Shown here one piece after another: positions 1 to 9,565 of a DNA stretch of 64,000 bases (within the stretch, counting starts at the first letter, position 1; each line of letters starts with the position of its first letter). The translations under genes and the position numbers were made by a program. Source of the stretch: Bdellovibrionaceae bacterium UBA2316. Lineage in GTDB: Bacteria > Bdellovibrionota > Bdellovibrionia > Bdellovibrionales > Bdellovibrionaceae. Below the pieces are notes generated by a model that was not told where the DNA came from, did not search any database, and saw nothing but the letters and a program-made list of their open reading frames with translations. The stretch lies in contig DDVI01000039.1 in assembly GCA_002345205.1 (NCBI GenBank), positions 57,352 to 121,351 on the forward strand, given 5' to 3'.

Positions 1-888
1 AAAAAGTATAACGACTTTATTGCGCTTGATGGAGTCAGCTTTGATATCAAGAAAGGTGAATGCTTTGGGTTGCTTGGGCCTAATGGGGCCGGCAAGTCGA
101 CTTTGATGAAACTGATGTACTGCCAGTCACTGCTGACTGAAGGCGAATTGTACATTCTAGGTTTGAATGTAAAAAAGAATTTTCGTGAAATTAAGTCTAA
201 AATTGGTGTCGTTCCACAAGATAATATGTTGGACGAAGACTTCACTCTTTTGGAAAATTTAAAGTTATTTGCCCGCTATCAACAAATGGATCTATCTACT
301 GTTGATGAGAAAATCTTCCATCTACTACGATTATTTAAATTGGAAGAATTCGCTAATCACCAAATTAGTCAATTAAGTGGCGGGACACAAAGACGCTTAT
401 GTATCGCACGGGCTTTAATTCACAGTCCTGATCTATTGTTTCTTGATGAACCCACTACGGGTCTAGATCCCCAATCGCGGTTATGGCTGTGGAATTTTAT
501 AAAACAAATGAAGGAAATGGCCGGTACGATTTTAATGACGACTCATTATATTGAAGAAGCCGAAGAGCTCTGTGATCGCGTAGCCGTCATTGATCATGGC
601 AAAATTCTATCGATCGATTCACCGTCGAGCCTAATTAAAACTCATATCGGTGAAGAGGTCGTCGAGTTTCATTCTAACTCGGTAGATTTAAATTATTATA
701 TCAACCGGCTGAAGGAAAATAAATTTGAGTATCAAGTTTATCACAACATGGTTCTTGTATTCATTAAGCCAGAACAGAATTCCCGATTGTTGTTAGAGAT
801 AATTAAAAGTGAAAAAGTAACCCTTAGAAAGCCAACACTAAATGATGTCTTTCTAAAACTAGCTGGATACAATTTAAGAGATGTTTGA
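1..888 (+). CDS. ABC transporter ATP-binding protein, NodI/CcmA type (5' end cut by window)
   Basis: This is the ATPase of an ABC exporter and is open from base 1, so the true start lies upstream; 295 codons are visible. Motifs run in the expected order: Walker A LLGPNGAGKST, signature QLSGGTQRRL, Walker B LLFLDEPTTGLDP and H-loop MTTHYIEEAE. The LSGGTQRRL signature and DEPTTGLDP are typical of the NodI/DrrA drug and oligosaccharide exporter families. It overlaps the following ABC-2 permease gene by 8 bases, so the two very likely form one cytoplasmic-membrane transporter. The substrate cannot be told from sequence. An internal TTG at 70 is not a credible start because it lies after the N-terminal beta strand (ALDGVSFDIKKGE). 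Confidence 0.93.
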   Translation, partial: KKYNDFIALDGVSFDIKKGECFGLLGPNGAGKSTLMKLMYCQSLLTEGELYILGLNVKKNFREIKSKIGVVPQDNMLDEDFTLLENLKLFARYQQMDLSTVDEKIFHLLRLFKLEEFANHQISQLSGGTQRRLCIARALIHSPDLLFLDEPTTGLDPQSRLWLWNFIKQMKEMAGTILMTTHYIEEAEELCDRVAVIDHGKILSIDSPSSLIKTHIGEEVVEFHSNSVDLNYYINRLKENKFEYQVYHNMVLVFIKPEQNSRLLLEIIKSEKVTLRKPTLNDVFLKLAGYNLRDV

Positions 889-1669
889 TTTAACTTATTT
901 AAAAATACCAAAAATTCGTGAAGGCTATAAAAATATTTGGCTACGTAATTTTTTGCATTTTAAAAAAACATTCTTGGTTAGTTTTTTCTGGGTAATTCTT
1001 GAGCCATTAATGTATCTGGGTGCCATCGGTTATGGCCTTGGTTCTTATATTCAAACGATGAATGGCCAAAGCTATGTCGATTTCTTTTTTCCAGGATTAC
1101 TTGCTTCAACATCAATGATGGTTCCTTTCTTTGAAAGTACCTATAATAACTATACTAAATTGACCTTTCAAAAGATCTACAATCATATGATGCTAACTCG
1201 CCTGGATTCCCACGAAATAGTTACTGGCGAATTGCTATGGTCGACATTCAAAGGATTTTTTGGAATTGTTGGGCTGGTGGTAATTGGCAGTTTCTTCGGT
1301 TTAGTTTCAGAATGGCAAATTATTTTGGTTGTATTGATCCTAACTCTGAATAGCTGGATCTTTGCCGGTATCGCGATGACGATCACTTCATTTGCAAAGA
1401 ACTATGACTCGTTTATTTATGCAACGAGTGGCTTTCTTATTCCGCTCACCCTGGTTTCTGGAATTTACTTTCCAATTAGCCAAATGCCGCTAGTGCTGCA
1501 AATAGCGACCTACTTGTTCCCTTTAGCTCACACGATCGAACTCTGCCGAATGTTACTTGCGGACTCGTGGCACTGGTGGGGGTATTTTCATATTCTGTAT
1601 TTATTAATCTCGGCCTACATTTTCTTTGCAGTTGCTTTAAAACGTATCACTAAAAAGCTAATTAACTAA
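881..1669 (+). CDS. ABC-2 type permease, NodJ-like
   Basis: This 262-residue integral membrane protein has about six hydrophobic segments and the ABC-2 membrane-domain layout. The late segment with LVSGIYFPISQMPLVLQ followed by a hydrophobic turn is the conserved ABC-2 signature region. It starts inside the 3' end of the ATPase gene (8-base overlap), which supports translational coupling and one NodIJ-like exporter. It ends 2 bases from the convergent glycosyltransferase gene, with no clear terminator between. The substrate is unknown; lipids, polysaccharides and drugs are all possible for this family. Confidence 0.9.
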   Translation: MFDLTYLKIPKIREGYKNIWLRNFLHFKKTFLVSFFWVILEPLMYLGAIGYGLGSYIQTMNGQSYVDFFFPGLLASTSMMVPFFESTYNNYTKLTFQKIYNHMMLTRLDSHEIVTGELLWSTFKGFFGIVGLVVIGSFFGLVSEWQIILVVLILTLNSWIFAGIAMTITSFAKNYDSFIYATSGFLIPLTLVSGIYFPISQMPLVLQIATYLFPLAHTIELCRMLLADSWHWWGYFHILYLLISAYIFFAVALKRITKKLIN

Positions 1670-1671
1670 TT

Positions 1672-2568
1672 CTATTCACTATCGAATTCGACAGCATTTC
1701 CAGATGAAGCATCATTCTCTGTATCGGATTGATCTGCACTATCAATGGAATCTTCGGTTGCTTCATCATCATCCGCGGTATCGGCTGATTCGTCGCTACC
1801 AGCATCCATCGAGTCAATCTCTGACACTTGTTCGGGTGTGCTGTAAAAGTTCTTCAGCTTTTCCTTAGCCGTCAAATACTGCTCTTCTGTAATGCGATTG
1901 TATTGGTACATGTCACTCACGATGCGTTTAATGCGTTTGAACGCAAACGGTGTTAATTTTTTAGAGTAAAACGAACGGGAGTATTTTTTGGGGTTTGGTA
2001 ATAGCATTGCTAAAAATGCGCTCTCTACCACATCCAATTGCGAAGGAGATTTTTTAAAGTAGTGCCAAGCCGCCGGTTTAACCCCGTAGATGTCTTTACC
2101 AAACTCAACCACATTTAAATATTTTTCTAGAATTTCATTTTTAGTTAAATGCTTTTCAATTTGAAGTGTGATGAATGCTTCAATCATTTTTCGAATCAGC
2201 GTTTTATCTTTAGTTAAGTATAAATTTTTTGCTAACTGCTGAGTGATCGTCGAACCACCACGCTTGTACTTGCCGCCATCAAGATTTTCTTTAGCGGATT
2301 TTTCGATAGATTCCCAATCAAAACCCTTATGAGTGTAAAATAACGAATCTTCCGTTAACACTACCGTCTTTTGCATGACCTTAGAAATCTGACTCAAAGG
2401 TACATAGTTTTTACCGCCAGGGCATAGCTTAACTTGGTACATTTTAGTAGTAAAACACGACATCAATTCTTTGCGATCAGGAATCATCATGTAAACACGT
2501 ATAGCAAAACCTACAACTAGAAAAAAAATCAACGAGAAAGCCAACAGAATAATTTTTGTCGATTTCAT
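1672..2568 (-). CDS. mtgA: Monofunctional biosynthetic peptidoglycan glycosyltransferase (GT51) with acidic tail
   Basis: It polymerises lipid II into glycan strands at the outer face of the inner membrane. One N-terminal transmembrane anchor (residues about 5-25) is followed by a single GT51 domain. Visible motifs are TEDSLFYTHKGFD (with the first catalytic Glu), RGGSTITQQLAKNLYL, LIRKMIEAF and ILEKYLNVVEFG. There is no transpeptidase domain. At 298 residues it is longer than typical MtgA (about 240) because of a C-terminal tail of about 50 residues rich in Asp, Glu and Ser, of unknown role. It overlaps the upstream epimerase gene by the ATGA at 2565-2568, so the epimerase, this gene and the PAP2 gene form one operon. 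Confidence 0.9.
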   Translation of the reverse strand: MKSTKIILLAFSLIFFLVVGFAIRVYMMIPDRKELMSCFTTKMYQVKLCPGGKNYVPLSQISKVMQKTVVLTEDSLFYTHKGFDWESIEKSAKENLDGGKYKRGGSTITQQLAKNLYLTKDKTLIRKMIEAFITLQIEKHLTKNEILEKYLNVVEFGKDIYGVKPAAWHYFKKSPSQLDVVESAFLAMLLPNPKKYSRSFYSKKLTPFAFKRIKRIVSDMYQYNRITEEQYLTAKEKLKNFYSTPEQVSEIDSMDAGSDESADTADDDEATEDSIDSADQSDTENDASSGNAVEFDSE

Positions 2569-3557
2569 ATAAGTTTATTCTCTCGCATCCAATCGACACT
2601 TTGCTTGATACTGTAGTCTGCTGGCTTGAAATCAATCCCTAATTCTTTTCGGGCTTTATCATTTTTAAACCAATGAAATAGTGTTGCGGTCCAAGCGTTC
2701 TCTTGACTCAGCGAAACTGGTTTACCAAGACGTGTAATTAAATCACCCGCTCTGCCAATCATGTGCAAAGCCACATCAGGCAGATAAATACTGGGAGCCG
2801 GCACCCCAGCGAAACCCGCAATTTTTTCAAAAAGCTCCTTAATTAAAATATTTTCCCCGGAAAGGATATACCGTTCGCCGTTTCGGCCCACTTTAAATCC
2901 GCGATAAATACCTTCGATAACATCTTCGACACTTACAACGCTTACGCCGCCAGACGTGTAGAATTTAAATTTTCCCTGCGCGACTTTCAGCTGTGTCTTG
3001 CGACTACCTTTTTTAGCATCAGCAGGACCGTAAATCGTGGAAGGATTTAGTATAACACTTTTAATTTCACCCTGCTGAGTAGCCTTAACCACTAACTCCT
3101 CGGCCTGGCGCTTGGTTTCAAAGTAACCTAAGTTTAGCGGAGACAAATTAAATTTCGAACTCTCGTCAAGTATTTCGGTTGGGCGATAACCGGCGCCTAC
3201 AGCTACAACCGATGACATATGAACTAGTTTAGGGACCTTAGTTTCCACCATGGATTCAATTAAGTTTCTAGTACCTTGCACATTGATTGCATCCATCAAA
3301 GGACGTTCCGCTTTTTTATAACCAATATAGCCGGCCAAATGAAATACCACATCTGGCTTAGATACTCGCAAAGCCTCAACAATAGATACTTTGTCTGTAA
3401 TATCACCATACACAAACTGAATGCGCTCCGGGGATTTTAACTCTGTTAAACGACTGCTTTTCCTGATGAACGCCGTGACTTCCAAACCTTCGGACAAAAG
3501 TTTTTCAATAAGGTGCGCACCCAGGAACCCATTTCCACCGGTGATAAAGGCCCTCAT
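2565..3557 (-). CDS. NAD-dependent epimerase/dehydratase (extended SDR)
   Basis: A 330-residue extended short-chain dehydrogenase. The Rossmann nucleotide motif ITGGNGFLGAHL sits at the N-terminus, DVVFHLAGYIG follows, and the active-site YFETK pair lies near residue 150. The overall pattern resembles hopanoid-associated sugar epimerases and dihydroflavonol reductase-like SDRs, but the substrate is not evident. It is coupled by ATGA overlaps to the PAP2 gene before it and the glycosyltransferase gene after it. That context points to a role in envelope lipid or polysaccharide metabolism, which is inference. Confidence 0.88.
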   Translation of the reverse strand: MRAFITGGNGFLGAHLIEKLLSEGLEVTAFIRKSSRLTELKSPERIQFVYGDITDKVSIVEALRVSKPDVVFHLAGYIGYKKAERPLMDAINVQGTRNLIESMVETKVPKLVHMSSVVAVGAGYRPTEILDESSKFNLSPLNLGYFETKRQAEELVVKATQQGEIKSVILNPSTIYGPADAKKGSRKTQLKVAQGKFKFYTSGGVSVVSVEDVIEGIYRGFKVGRNGERYILSGENILIKELFEKIAGFAGVPAPSIYLPDVALHMIGRAGDLITRLGKPVSLSQENAWTATLFHWFKNDKARKELGIDFKPADYSIKQSVDWMRENKLI

Positions 3558-4120
3558 GCGCTCACCGGTTTCTTACGGTCAAATATGTATAAGTAGAACT
3601 TTATGTATCCAAATGATATAAGGGCTCCGACCATCGCCCCTGCGATAATATCTGTGGGGTAATGAACGCCATTGTAAACTCGGCTAAATGCCACTAACCC
3701 CGCTAGGGTAAAAAATAATCCGCGGACGGCAGGTAAGAAAAATCCCATAAACAAAGCAAACCCAAACATATTGGCCGCGTGATTAGAAATAAAACCAAAT
3801 CCAGACGCCGGCGATCTTTGAATAGTTACATGGGCGGTATTTTCAAATGGACGCATTCGTTCAAACGGTTTTTTAAACCCATGATTTCCAACTAGGTCTA
3901 TTGTTCCCAAACTGATTAGGCAAAACAACAAGATCATCAAACCTTGCTTCGCGTACTTGCGATATAAAAGAAATGCGAACAGAGGAATAATGATAATTCG
4001 AAAATATTGAGTTTTATGCAAATCGGTAATAAACGGAAAAAAGATATCAAATACGGCATTTGTTAGTCCGGTATTGATCCAAAAGAAAAGACTTTGATCC
4101 ATTGAAATAATCCAATTCAT
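3554..4120 (-). CDS. PAP2-family membrane phosphatase
   Basis: A 188-residue multi-pass protein with the three PAP2 phosphatase motifs: KKPFERMRPF (motif 1), GFGFISNHAANMFG (motif 2, usually PSGHA, here SNHA) and SRVYNGVHYPTDIIAGAMVG (motif 3 with catalytic His and Asp). Family members remove phosphate from undecaprenyl pyrophosphate, phosphatidate or lipid A. Position at the head of an operon with an epimerase and a peptidoglycan glycosyltransferase favours an undecaprenyl-pyrophosphate or lipid A phosphatase, but the sequence does not decide. Confidence 0.88.
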   Translation of the reverse strand: MNWIISMDQSLFFWINTGLTNAVFDIFFPFITDLHKTQYFRIIIIPLFAFLLYRKYAKQGLMILLFCLISLGTIDLVGNHGFKKPFERMRPFENTAHVTIQRSPASGFGFISNHAANMFGFALFMGFFLPAVRGLFFTLAGLVAFSRVYNGVHYPTDIIAGAMVGALISFGYIKFYLYIFDRKKPVSA

Positions 4121-4187
4121 AGTCTTAGTACGTTAAATGAAAATATGTTCTTAGTCTAGTGGGCAATTTGATCAAGCCAAGTCAAAC

Positions 4188-4889
4188 CTATGCGGATCGC
4201 TTGTCGCCTTCGATCATTTTCTTGGTGTAAATTGCGCGCTTGCGAATCATCTCATGCGGATGATTTGAAAAAACAGTAATTTTTTTAACAAAAAAATCAA
4301 AATCAGATTGAAACATATTTGCAGAGTTCCGCGGAGAATTACGATAGTACTCGAGCAATTGGCCTACTACATATATGCCTGAAGCTACGAAAAATGGATT
4401 CGATGAATTGAAAAACTCTTTGAGCTTATCAAAAATTGCCACGTTCAAAGATTTTTTGCCTTCTGCAATGAGCGCCTCTGCAGCGATTCGATTAAACTTC
4501 GAATTAATATGTTCTTTAAAAAGTTCCGAATAAGGGTCAAATTCACTAATTGCAGTTAAAGCGTTCGCTTTAATTCGCGTATCCGGAAGATCAACGCAAT
4601 CATTCATGACTTTTAATAAATCAGAGTCCAATTTATCAGTTGGAATTAAGCCATAGCTAAGTGAAATAATTGATGAAACAATTGTGTTAAACGTATTGTT
4701 TTTATTAAACTCCGCAATTGATTTTAAAAGAAGACGCTTGAACGCAGCCACTATTTCAGGTGACGCCGATTCCGCACGCATATTTCGGACTTGATAGAAT
4801 TTATTAAAGAAAACATCACGGTTGTTTTCCGCCACTGCGTTTTCCATAACTTCAAGCAAGCCTATCAATAGAAGCCGATTATCTTTCAT
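4188..4889 (-). CDS. Helical-repeat (HEAT-like) protein, function unknown
   Basis: A 233-residue protein, predicted soluble, with no signal peptide. It looks wholly alpha-helical. Repeating units such as DTRIKANALTAISEF, FNRIAAEALIAEGK and HEMIRKRAIYTKKM have the AxxAL spacing of HEAT-type repeats. No catalytic motif is visible, so a scaffold or binding role is likely. On the minus strand a GCCGATAC element (4897-4904) lies only about 8 bases upstream of the ATG; if it acts as a sigma28-type -10, the message would be nearly leaderless. I do not recognise the family. Confidence 0.75.
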   Translation of the reverse strand: MKDNRLLLIGLLEVMENAVAENNRDVFFNKFYQVRNMRAESASPEIVAAFKRLLLKSIAEFNKNNTFNTIVSSIISLSYGLIPTDKLDSDLLKVMNDCVDLPDTRIKANALTAISEFDPYSELFKEHINSKFNRIAAEALIAEGKKSLNVAIFDKLKEFFNSSNPFFVASGIYVVGQLLEYYRNSPRNSANMFQSDFDFFVKKITVFSNHPHEMIRKRAIYTKKMIEGDKRSA

Positions 4890-4948
4890 ACCCGTAGTAT
4901 CGGCTTTTTGATATAGAATCTTGACCGTTAACTCAAACCCGTTTTGTA

Positions 4949-6688
4949 TTATAATGAGACATTTTCGCCCTGATTCTGGATTTGATAGAAACGGTAATAG
5001 TCACCTTTTTTTGCTAATAGTTCTTGGTGAGTTCCTGCCTCTACGATTTTACCTTTACGCAAAACATAAATGCGATCGCAATTTTGGATGGTAGATAGCC
5101 TATGCGCAATGATTAAACTTGTTCTATCTTCCATTAGTGCCTCAATACCAGCTTGAACTTCACGCTCACTGGATGAATCTAAAGCGCTGGTAGCTTCATC
5201 TAAAATCAATAAAGGCGCATCCTTAACAAAAGCACGCGCCATGCTGATTCTTTGCTTTTCGCCACCCGATAACAACGAGCCGCGGTCACCGACTTTGCTC
5301 TGATAACCTTCAGTTAAACGTCCAATAAAATCATGCGCATTTGCTCGTTTTGATTTTTCGAACACAACCTGGTCAGGCGCGTCTGGGTTACCTGAACGAA
5401 TATTACTAATAACCGAATCACTAAACAGAAACACGTCCTGGGAAACTAAGGCAATTTGCGACCTAAGTTCTTTCAATGAACAATCAAGAATATTTGTATT
5501 ATCAAATAAAACTTCACCCTGATTCGGCTCATAAAAGCGTTCTAACAAATTGACGATCGTTGACTTACCACTACCGCTTTCACCGACTAAAGCGATGGAT
5601 TGACCACGTTGAATTTTAAAATCGATATTGTCCAGTATTCTTTCTTGTCCGTATTGGAAACTCACATTTTTAAAATGAATAGTTTTCCAATCTTTTGGAA
5701 ACGGTTTCGGAGAAACCGGATCACTTACGACTTCGTTATTGTCTAAGATCTCATAAACTCGTTCAGCTGCGACGATCGTTTCTTGGATACGGACGTAACT
5801 TTCTTGAAGTTTTTTAATGGGTTGATTAATCATCATCATGGATGTGATGTAGGCTAAAACTGCCCCAGTGGTAGTATTACCTTTAGCGACTTCAACACTG
5901 AAATAAAAAAAGATCCCCAGGATAACTGCGGTCGCTAGCAGCTCGGTGACTGGCCCCATGATTTCAATTCTTGAATGTACTTTTTTGCGAATGGTTAAGT
6001 ACTCGTCCGTTTGGGCCTTCAGTTTAGACTGCATAATTTTTTCTAAATTGAAGCTTTGAATAATGCGAACGCCATCGATAGATTCTTTAATTACTGACGT
6101 AATTCGTTCTAAGTTTTCCTGACCAAACAATACATATTTTCTAAGACTTCGCGAAATCTGCTTTAAAAATATCAAAATTACCGGCAATAATATCAAGATC
6201 ACCATGGTTAAGCGCCAGTTTAAATAAAACAAATTTCCTAAAAGCAAAATCGCTAGCAATGGTTCCCGAAACAAATCCGCGATCATACGCAAGCCATCTT
6301 GAATGACTTTAATGTCATTTATTATTCGGCTCAACAAACCACCAGATCCCGAAACATACTGCCCATGAAATTTTAAATTTAAATCCATGAACTTTTTTTG
6401 TAATTGCAAGCGATAGTTATTTGTTACCATTTCGCCGACGACATTCATCGTATAAATATGAATGTAACGACAACCCGCCACAACTACCGCCATACACAAA
6501 GCGATCACACCCACTTGGGCCACTTTATTTTGGTCCCCAGACTGAAAACTATCATTGATGTCTTTAAGAACTAAAGCTAATCGCGCATAGACGGCTGCAT
6601 ACATAATTCCAGAGACAGCGATAATGACCAATTGGGAACGATATTTTTTTACTTCGTTGATGATGCGTATAAGGGTCGTGTTCACCAC
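4949..6688 (-). CDS. ABC exporter with fused membrane and ATPase domains, MsbA-like
   Basis: A 579-residue half-transporter. The six-helix ABC type-1 membrane domain occupies roughly residues 15-310. The nucleotide-binding domain carries Walker A ALVGESGSGKSTIVNLL, signature LLSGGEKQRISMARA, Walker B APLLILDEATSALD and H-loop LIIAHRLSTIQ. Length and layout match MsbA-type lipid flippases and related multidrug exporters; MsbA is plausible given the nearby envelope genes. Start is GTG at 6688 or the adjacent GTG at 6685. It works as a homodimer in the inner membrane in known relatives. Confidence 0.9.
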   Translation of the reverse strand: MVNTTLIRIINEVKKYRSQLVIIAVSGIMYAAVYARLALVLKDINDSFQSGDQNKVAQVGVIALCMAVVVAGCRYIHIYTMNVVGEMVTNNYRLQLQKKFMDLNLKFHGQYVSGSGGLLSRIINDIKVIQDGLRMIADLFREPLLAILLLGNLFYLNWRLTMVILILLPVILIFLKQISRSLRKYVLFGQENLERITSVIKESIDGVRIIQSFNLEKIMQSKLKAQTDEYLTIRKKVHSRIEIMGPVTELLATAVILGIFFYFSVEVAKGNTTTGAVLAYITSMMMINQPIKKLQESYVRIQETIVAAERVYEILDNNEVVSDPVSPKPFPKDWKTIHFKNVSFQYGQERILDNIDFKIQRGQSIALVGESGSGKSTIVNLLERFYEPNQGEVLFDNTNILDCSLKELRSQIALVSQDVFLFSDSVISNIRSGNPDAPDQVVFEKSKRANAHDFIGRLTEGYQSKVGDRGSLLSGGEKQRISMARAFVKDAPLLILDEATSALDSSSEREVQAGIEALMEDRTSLIIAHRLSTIQNCDRIYVLRKGKIVEAGTHQELLAKKGDYYRFYQIQNQGENVSL

Positions 6689-6723
6689 CCCAATCTACTT
6701 ATTTTGCTTCTTAAAGTCTATAC

Positions 6724-9531
6724 TTAGTCGATGCCGTAGTATTTTTTCAAATACTGGCCAGTCAGACTGCGTGGTTCAGCCATGATGTCTTTTGGGGTTC
6801 CCATAGCGACGATTTCGCCGCCTTTGACCCCGGCCTCTGGGCCTAAATCAATTACATAGTCGGCTGCGCTAATAACTTCTAAGTTGTGTTCAATAATTAC
6901 CACACTACCACCAGCTTCGATGAGCTGATTCAGAACCCTGATTAACAATTCGATTTCGCGAAAGTGCAAACCCGTTGTCGGCTCATCGAGAATGTACAAA
7001 GTCGCCTTGTGGCTAACTTCAATTAGCTCTTTTGCTAGTTTCAAGCGTTGAGATTCCCCACCGCTTAACGTACTCGAAGGCTGACCGATCTGAAGATAAT
7101 CTAATCCCACCTCTTTCAACACCGATAAAGCTTTACGGATCGGAGGATGCGCCACGAAAAAGTCCATCGCTTCGGCCACTGTCATCGTCAGGATCTGGTG
7201 AATGTTTTTACCTTTATAAGTTACTTCAAGAATTTCATTTCGGAATTTCTTACCATCACACACGTCACATGGAATAATCACGTTATCCATAAATTGCATG
7301 TCGATTTCTTCAACCCCGGTGCCTTTGCACGATGGACATCGTCCGCCATCGACATTCAAACTGAATGTCCCTGCCGTGTAACCACGCACTTTTGATTCGG
7401 GCAACATTGCCATTACGTTACGAATAATATCGTAGGCTTTGATATACGTAATCGGCGAGCTACGTGCGGATTTACCAATCGGCGACTGATCCACAAGTAA
7501 AACATTGTGAATATACTCCGAGCCTTTCAATTTTTTGCACGGTTCCGCTTTTAAAAATTCGATATCTAATTCACGCGCCAGCATTGGATACAATGTTTTG
7601 GCAATCAATGTTGATTTACCTGAACCGCTCACCCCGGTCACAACCACCATACGATGAAGAGGAATATCCACATTTAGATTTTTTAGATTATGGCCGCTCG
7701 CACCTTCCATACGAAGTTGGTACTTATACAGATCTTTTTCCACAGGTCGTGTTTTTTCGATCGGTTTACGCACTAAAGGATTTACAAATGGAGCTGTCAC
7801 TGATTTTGAACTTTTCAAAAACTCTTTCTGCGGACCAGAGAAAATAACTTCACCGCCGCGGAACCCAGAGCCAGGACCCATCTCGATAACATTTTCTGCG
7901 TTTCGAATCACATCATAATCGTGTTCAACAAGAACTACGGTATTTCCTAAATCACGCAAGTCCTTTAAGATGGAAATCAAGCGATCATTATCACGCGGAT
8001 GTAGACCCACCGTCGGTTCATCCAGTACGTATAATGTTTGAGTCAAACCCATCCCTAGCTGATTTGCCAAATTCAGACGCTGGTATTCACCACCCGAGAG
8101 CGTGCGAGTTTCGCGATTTAATGTCAGGTAACCGACACCAACCCGCATTAGAAAATCTAAACGCGATCGAATTTGCTGGAATACTTCACCCGCGATATTT
8201 TTTTCATTTGTATTAACTTCGATCGCATCAAAAAATTTTTTCAAATCTTCAATTGTTTTTTGGGTCAAATCATTGATATTTTTCTTACGGAACAAAATCG
8301 TATTTACGTCTTTACGTAATCGAGATCCGTTACATTCAGAGCATACCTGCGGACTACGATAGCGTGATATAAATACGCGCACGTGCATTTTATATTTTTT
8401 AGTTTCTAAATAATCAAACAAGCCCTTAACGCCCATAAAGCTAGAATTGCCTTCCCAAAGAATATCACGCTGAGCTTTAGCTAGGTCTTCCCAAGGCACA
8501 TCCGTCGGAATTTTCGTTTTTTTACAAAACGATAATAAATCCTTCTTATCCTCAGCTGCACTTGGCATACTAAAAGGATGTAGAGCATTTCCAGCAATCG
8601 TTAACTTTGGATTTGGCACTACCTTTGTTGGATCAAGGCTCAGAATGTTTCCAAAACCTTTACACGTAGGACATGCACCCAAGGGGCTATTAAAACTGAA
8701 CAACCGTGAGTTAAGCGGCGGCGGTTGGTAATCACACTCTGGACATTTTAATTCTTCCGAAAATCTAAGCGTAACATCGTCAGTTGTTCTAACTAAACAC
8801 CCTCGGGCCGTTACATTGTTATTATAGCGTACATACGCTTCGTAAGCTTGCGCAACAGAGTCAGCGATACGCCCTTCGTCGTCTGCGTTAAAAGCAATGC
8901 GGTCGATTACAATAAAGAAATTTTCTTTAGGCGCCGCTTTCTTGGCCACCTTTGGATCAGAAATTTCGATAATTTCATTTTTACTTGGGATCCATATTCT
9001 TTGGTAACCATTCTTAATAATTTCACCAAGCAAAACTTTACCGTCAAACGCACGATCTTTTTGACTGACTTCGGCCAACACATAGCCACGTTTGCCGTGT
9101 AGAACTTTGACTATTTTTTTAGTTGCCTCAGTAATAGAATGTTTTTCACACGGAATGTGATGGTTCGGACAAAATGGAATACCTAGCTTTTCATAAAGCA
9201 AACGCAAGTAGTCGACAAGTTCCGTCGTTGTTCCCACATTTGATCGGCTCGATTTAACAGAGTTCTTTTGCTCTAGGCATACTGCGGGTGGAATATTACT
9301 TACGCCTTCAATGTCGGGTTTAGGTGCCTTATTTAGAAATTGTTTAGTGTAGTTAGACATGCTTTCGATAAAACGACGTTGTCCTTCAGCGAACAATGTT
9401 TCGAAAGCTAACGAGCTCTTGCCCGATCCCGATGGCCCACAAATAACTGTCATTTGGCCGAGCGGGATTTTGATATCCACATTTTTTAGATTGTTCTGTT
9501 TAATACCCCAAATGTGAATTTCTTTCATCAC
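6724..9531 (-). CDS. uvrA: Excinuclease ABC subunit A
   Basis: DNA damage recognition ATPase of nucleotide excision repair, acting with UvrB. At 935 residues it is close to the usual 940. Both ABC modules are complete: Walker A VICGPSGSGKSSLAFETLFAEG and VVTGVSGSGKSTLI, with signatures TLSGGEYQRLNLA and TLSGGESQRLKLA. Zinc modules appear as CPECD...CPTCKGFG (about residue 265-295) and CPSCKGTG...CDVCDGKKF. The UvrB-binding insertion (about 120-245) is present, arguing against a truncated UvrA2. The early motif reads SSRSNVGTTTELVDYLR, somewhat divergent from the common NPRSTVGTVTE. UvrB and UvrC are not in the window. Confidence 0.95.
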   Translation of the reverse strand: MMKEIHIWGIKQNNLKNVDIKIPLGQMTVICGPSGSGKSSLAFETLFAEGQRRFIESMSNYTKQFLNKAPKPDIEGVSNIPPAVCLEQKNSVKSSRSNVGTTTELVDYLRLLYEKLGIPFCPNHHIPCEKHSITEATKKIVKVLHGKRGYVLAEVSQKDRAFDGKVLLGEIIKNGYQRIWIPSKNEIIEISDPKVAKKAAPKENFFIVIDRIAFNADDEGRIADSVAQAYEAYVRYNNNVTARGCLVRTTDDVTLRFSEELKCPECDYQPPPLNSRLFSFNSPLGACPTCKGFGNILSLDPTKVVPNPKLTIAGNALHPFSMPSAAEDKKDLLSFCKKTKIPTDVPWEDLAKAQRDILWEGNSSFMGVKGLFDYLETKKYKMHVRVFISRYRSPQVCSECNGSRLRKDVNTILFRKKNINDLTQKTIEDLKKFFDAIEVNTNEKNIAGEVFQQIRSRLDFLMRVGVGYLTLNRETRTLSGGEYQRLNLANQLGMGLTQTLYVLDEPTVGLHPRDNDRLISILKDLRDLGNTVVLVEHDYDVIRNAENVIEMGPGSGFRGGEVIFSGPQKEFLKSSKSVTAPFVNPLVRKPIEKTRPVEKDLYKYQLRMEGASGHNLKNLNVDIPLHRMVVVTGVSGSGKSTLIAKTLYPMLARELDIEFLKAEPCKKLKGSEYIHNVLLVDQSPIGKSARSSPITYIKAYDIIRNVMAMLPESKVRGYTAGTFSLNVDGGRCPSCKGTGVEEIDMQFMDNVIIPCDVCDGKKFRNEILEVTYKGKNIHQILTMTVAEAMDFFVAHPPIRKALSVLKEVGLDYLQIGQPSSTLSGGESQRLKLAKELIEVSHKATLYILDEPTTGLHFREIELLIRVLNQLIEAGGSVVIIEHNLEVISAADYVIDLGPEAGVKGGEIVAMGTPKDIMAEPRSLTGQYLKKYYGID

Positions 9532-9565
9532 TTAGGTTTATGATATTTCCCTAAAATCGTCCAGT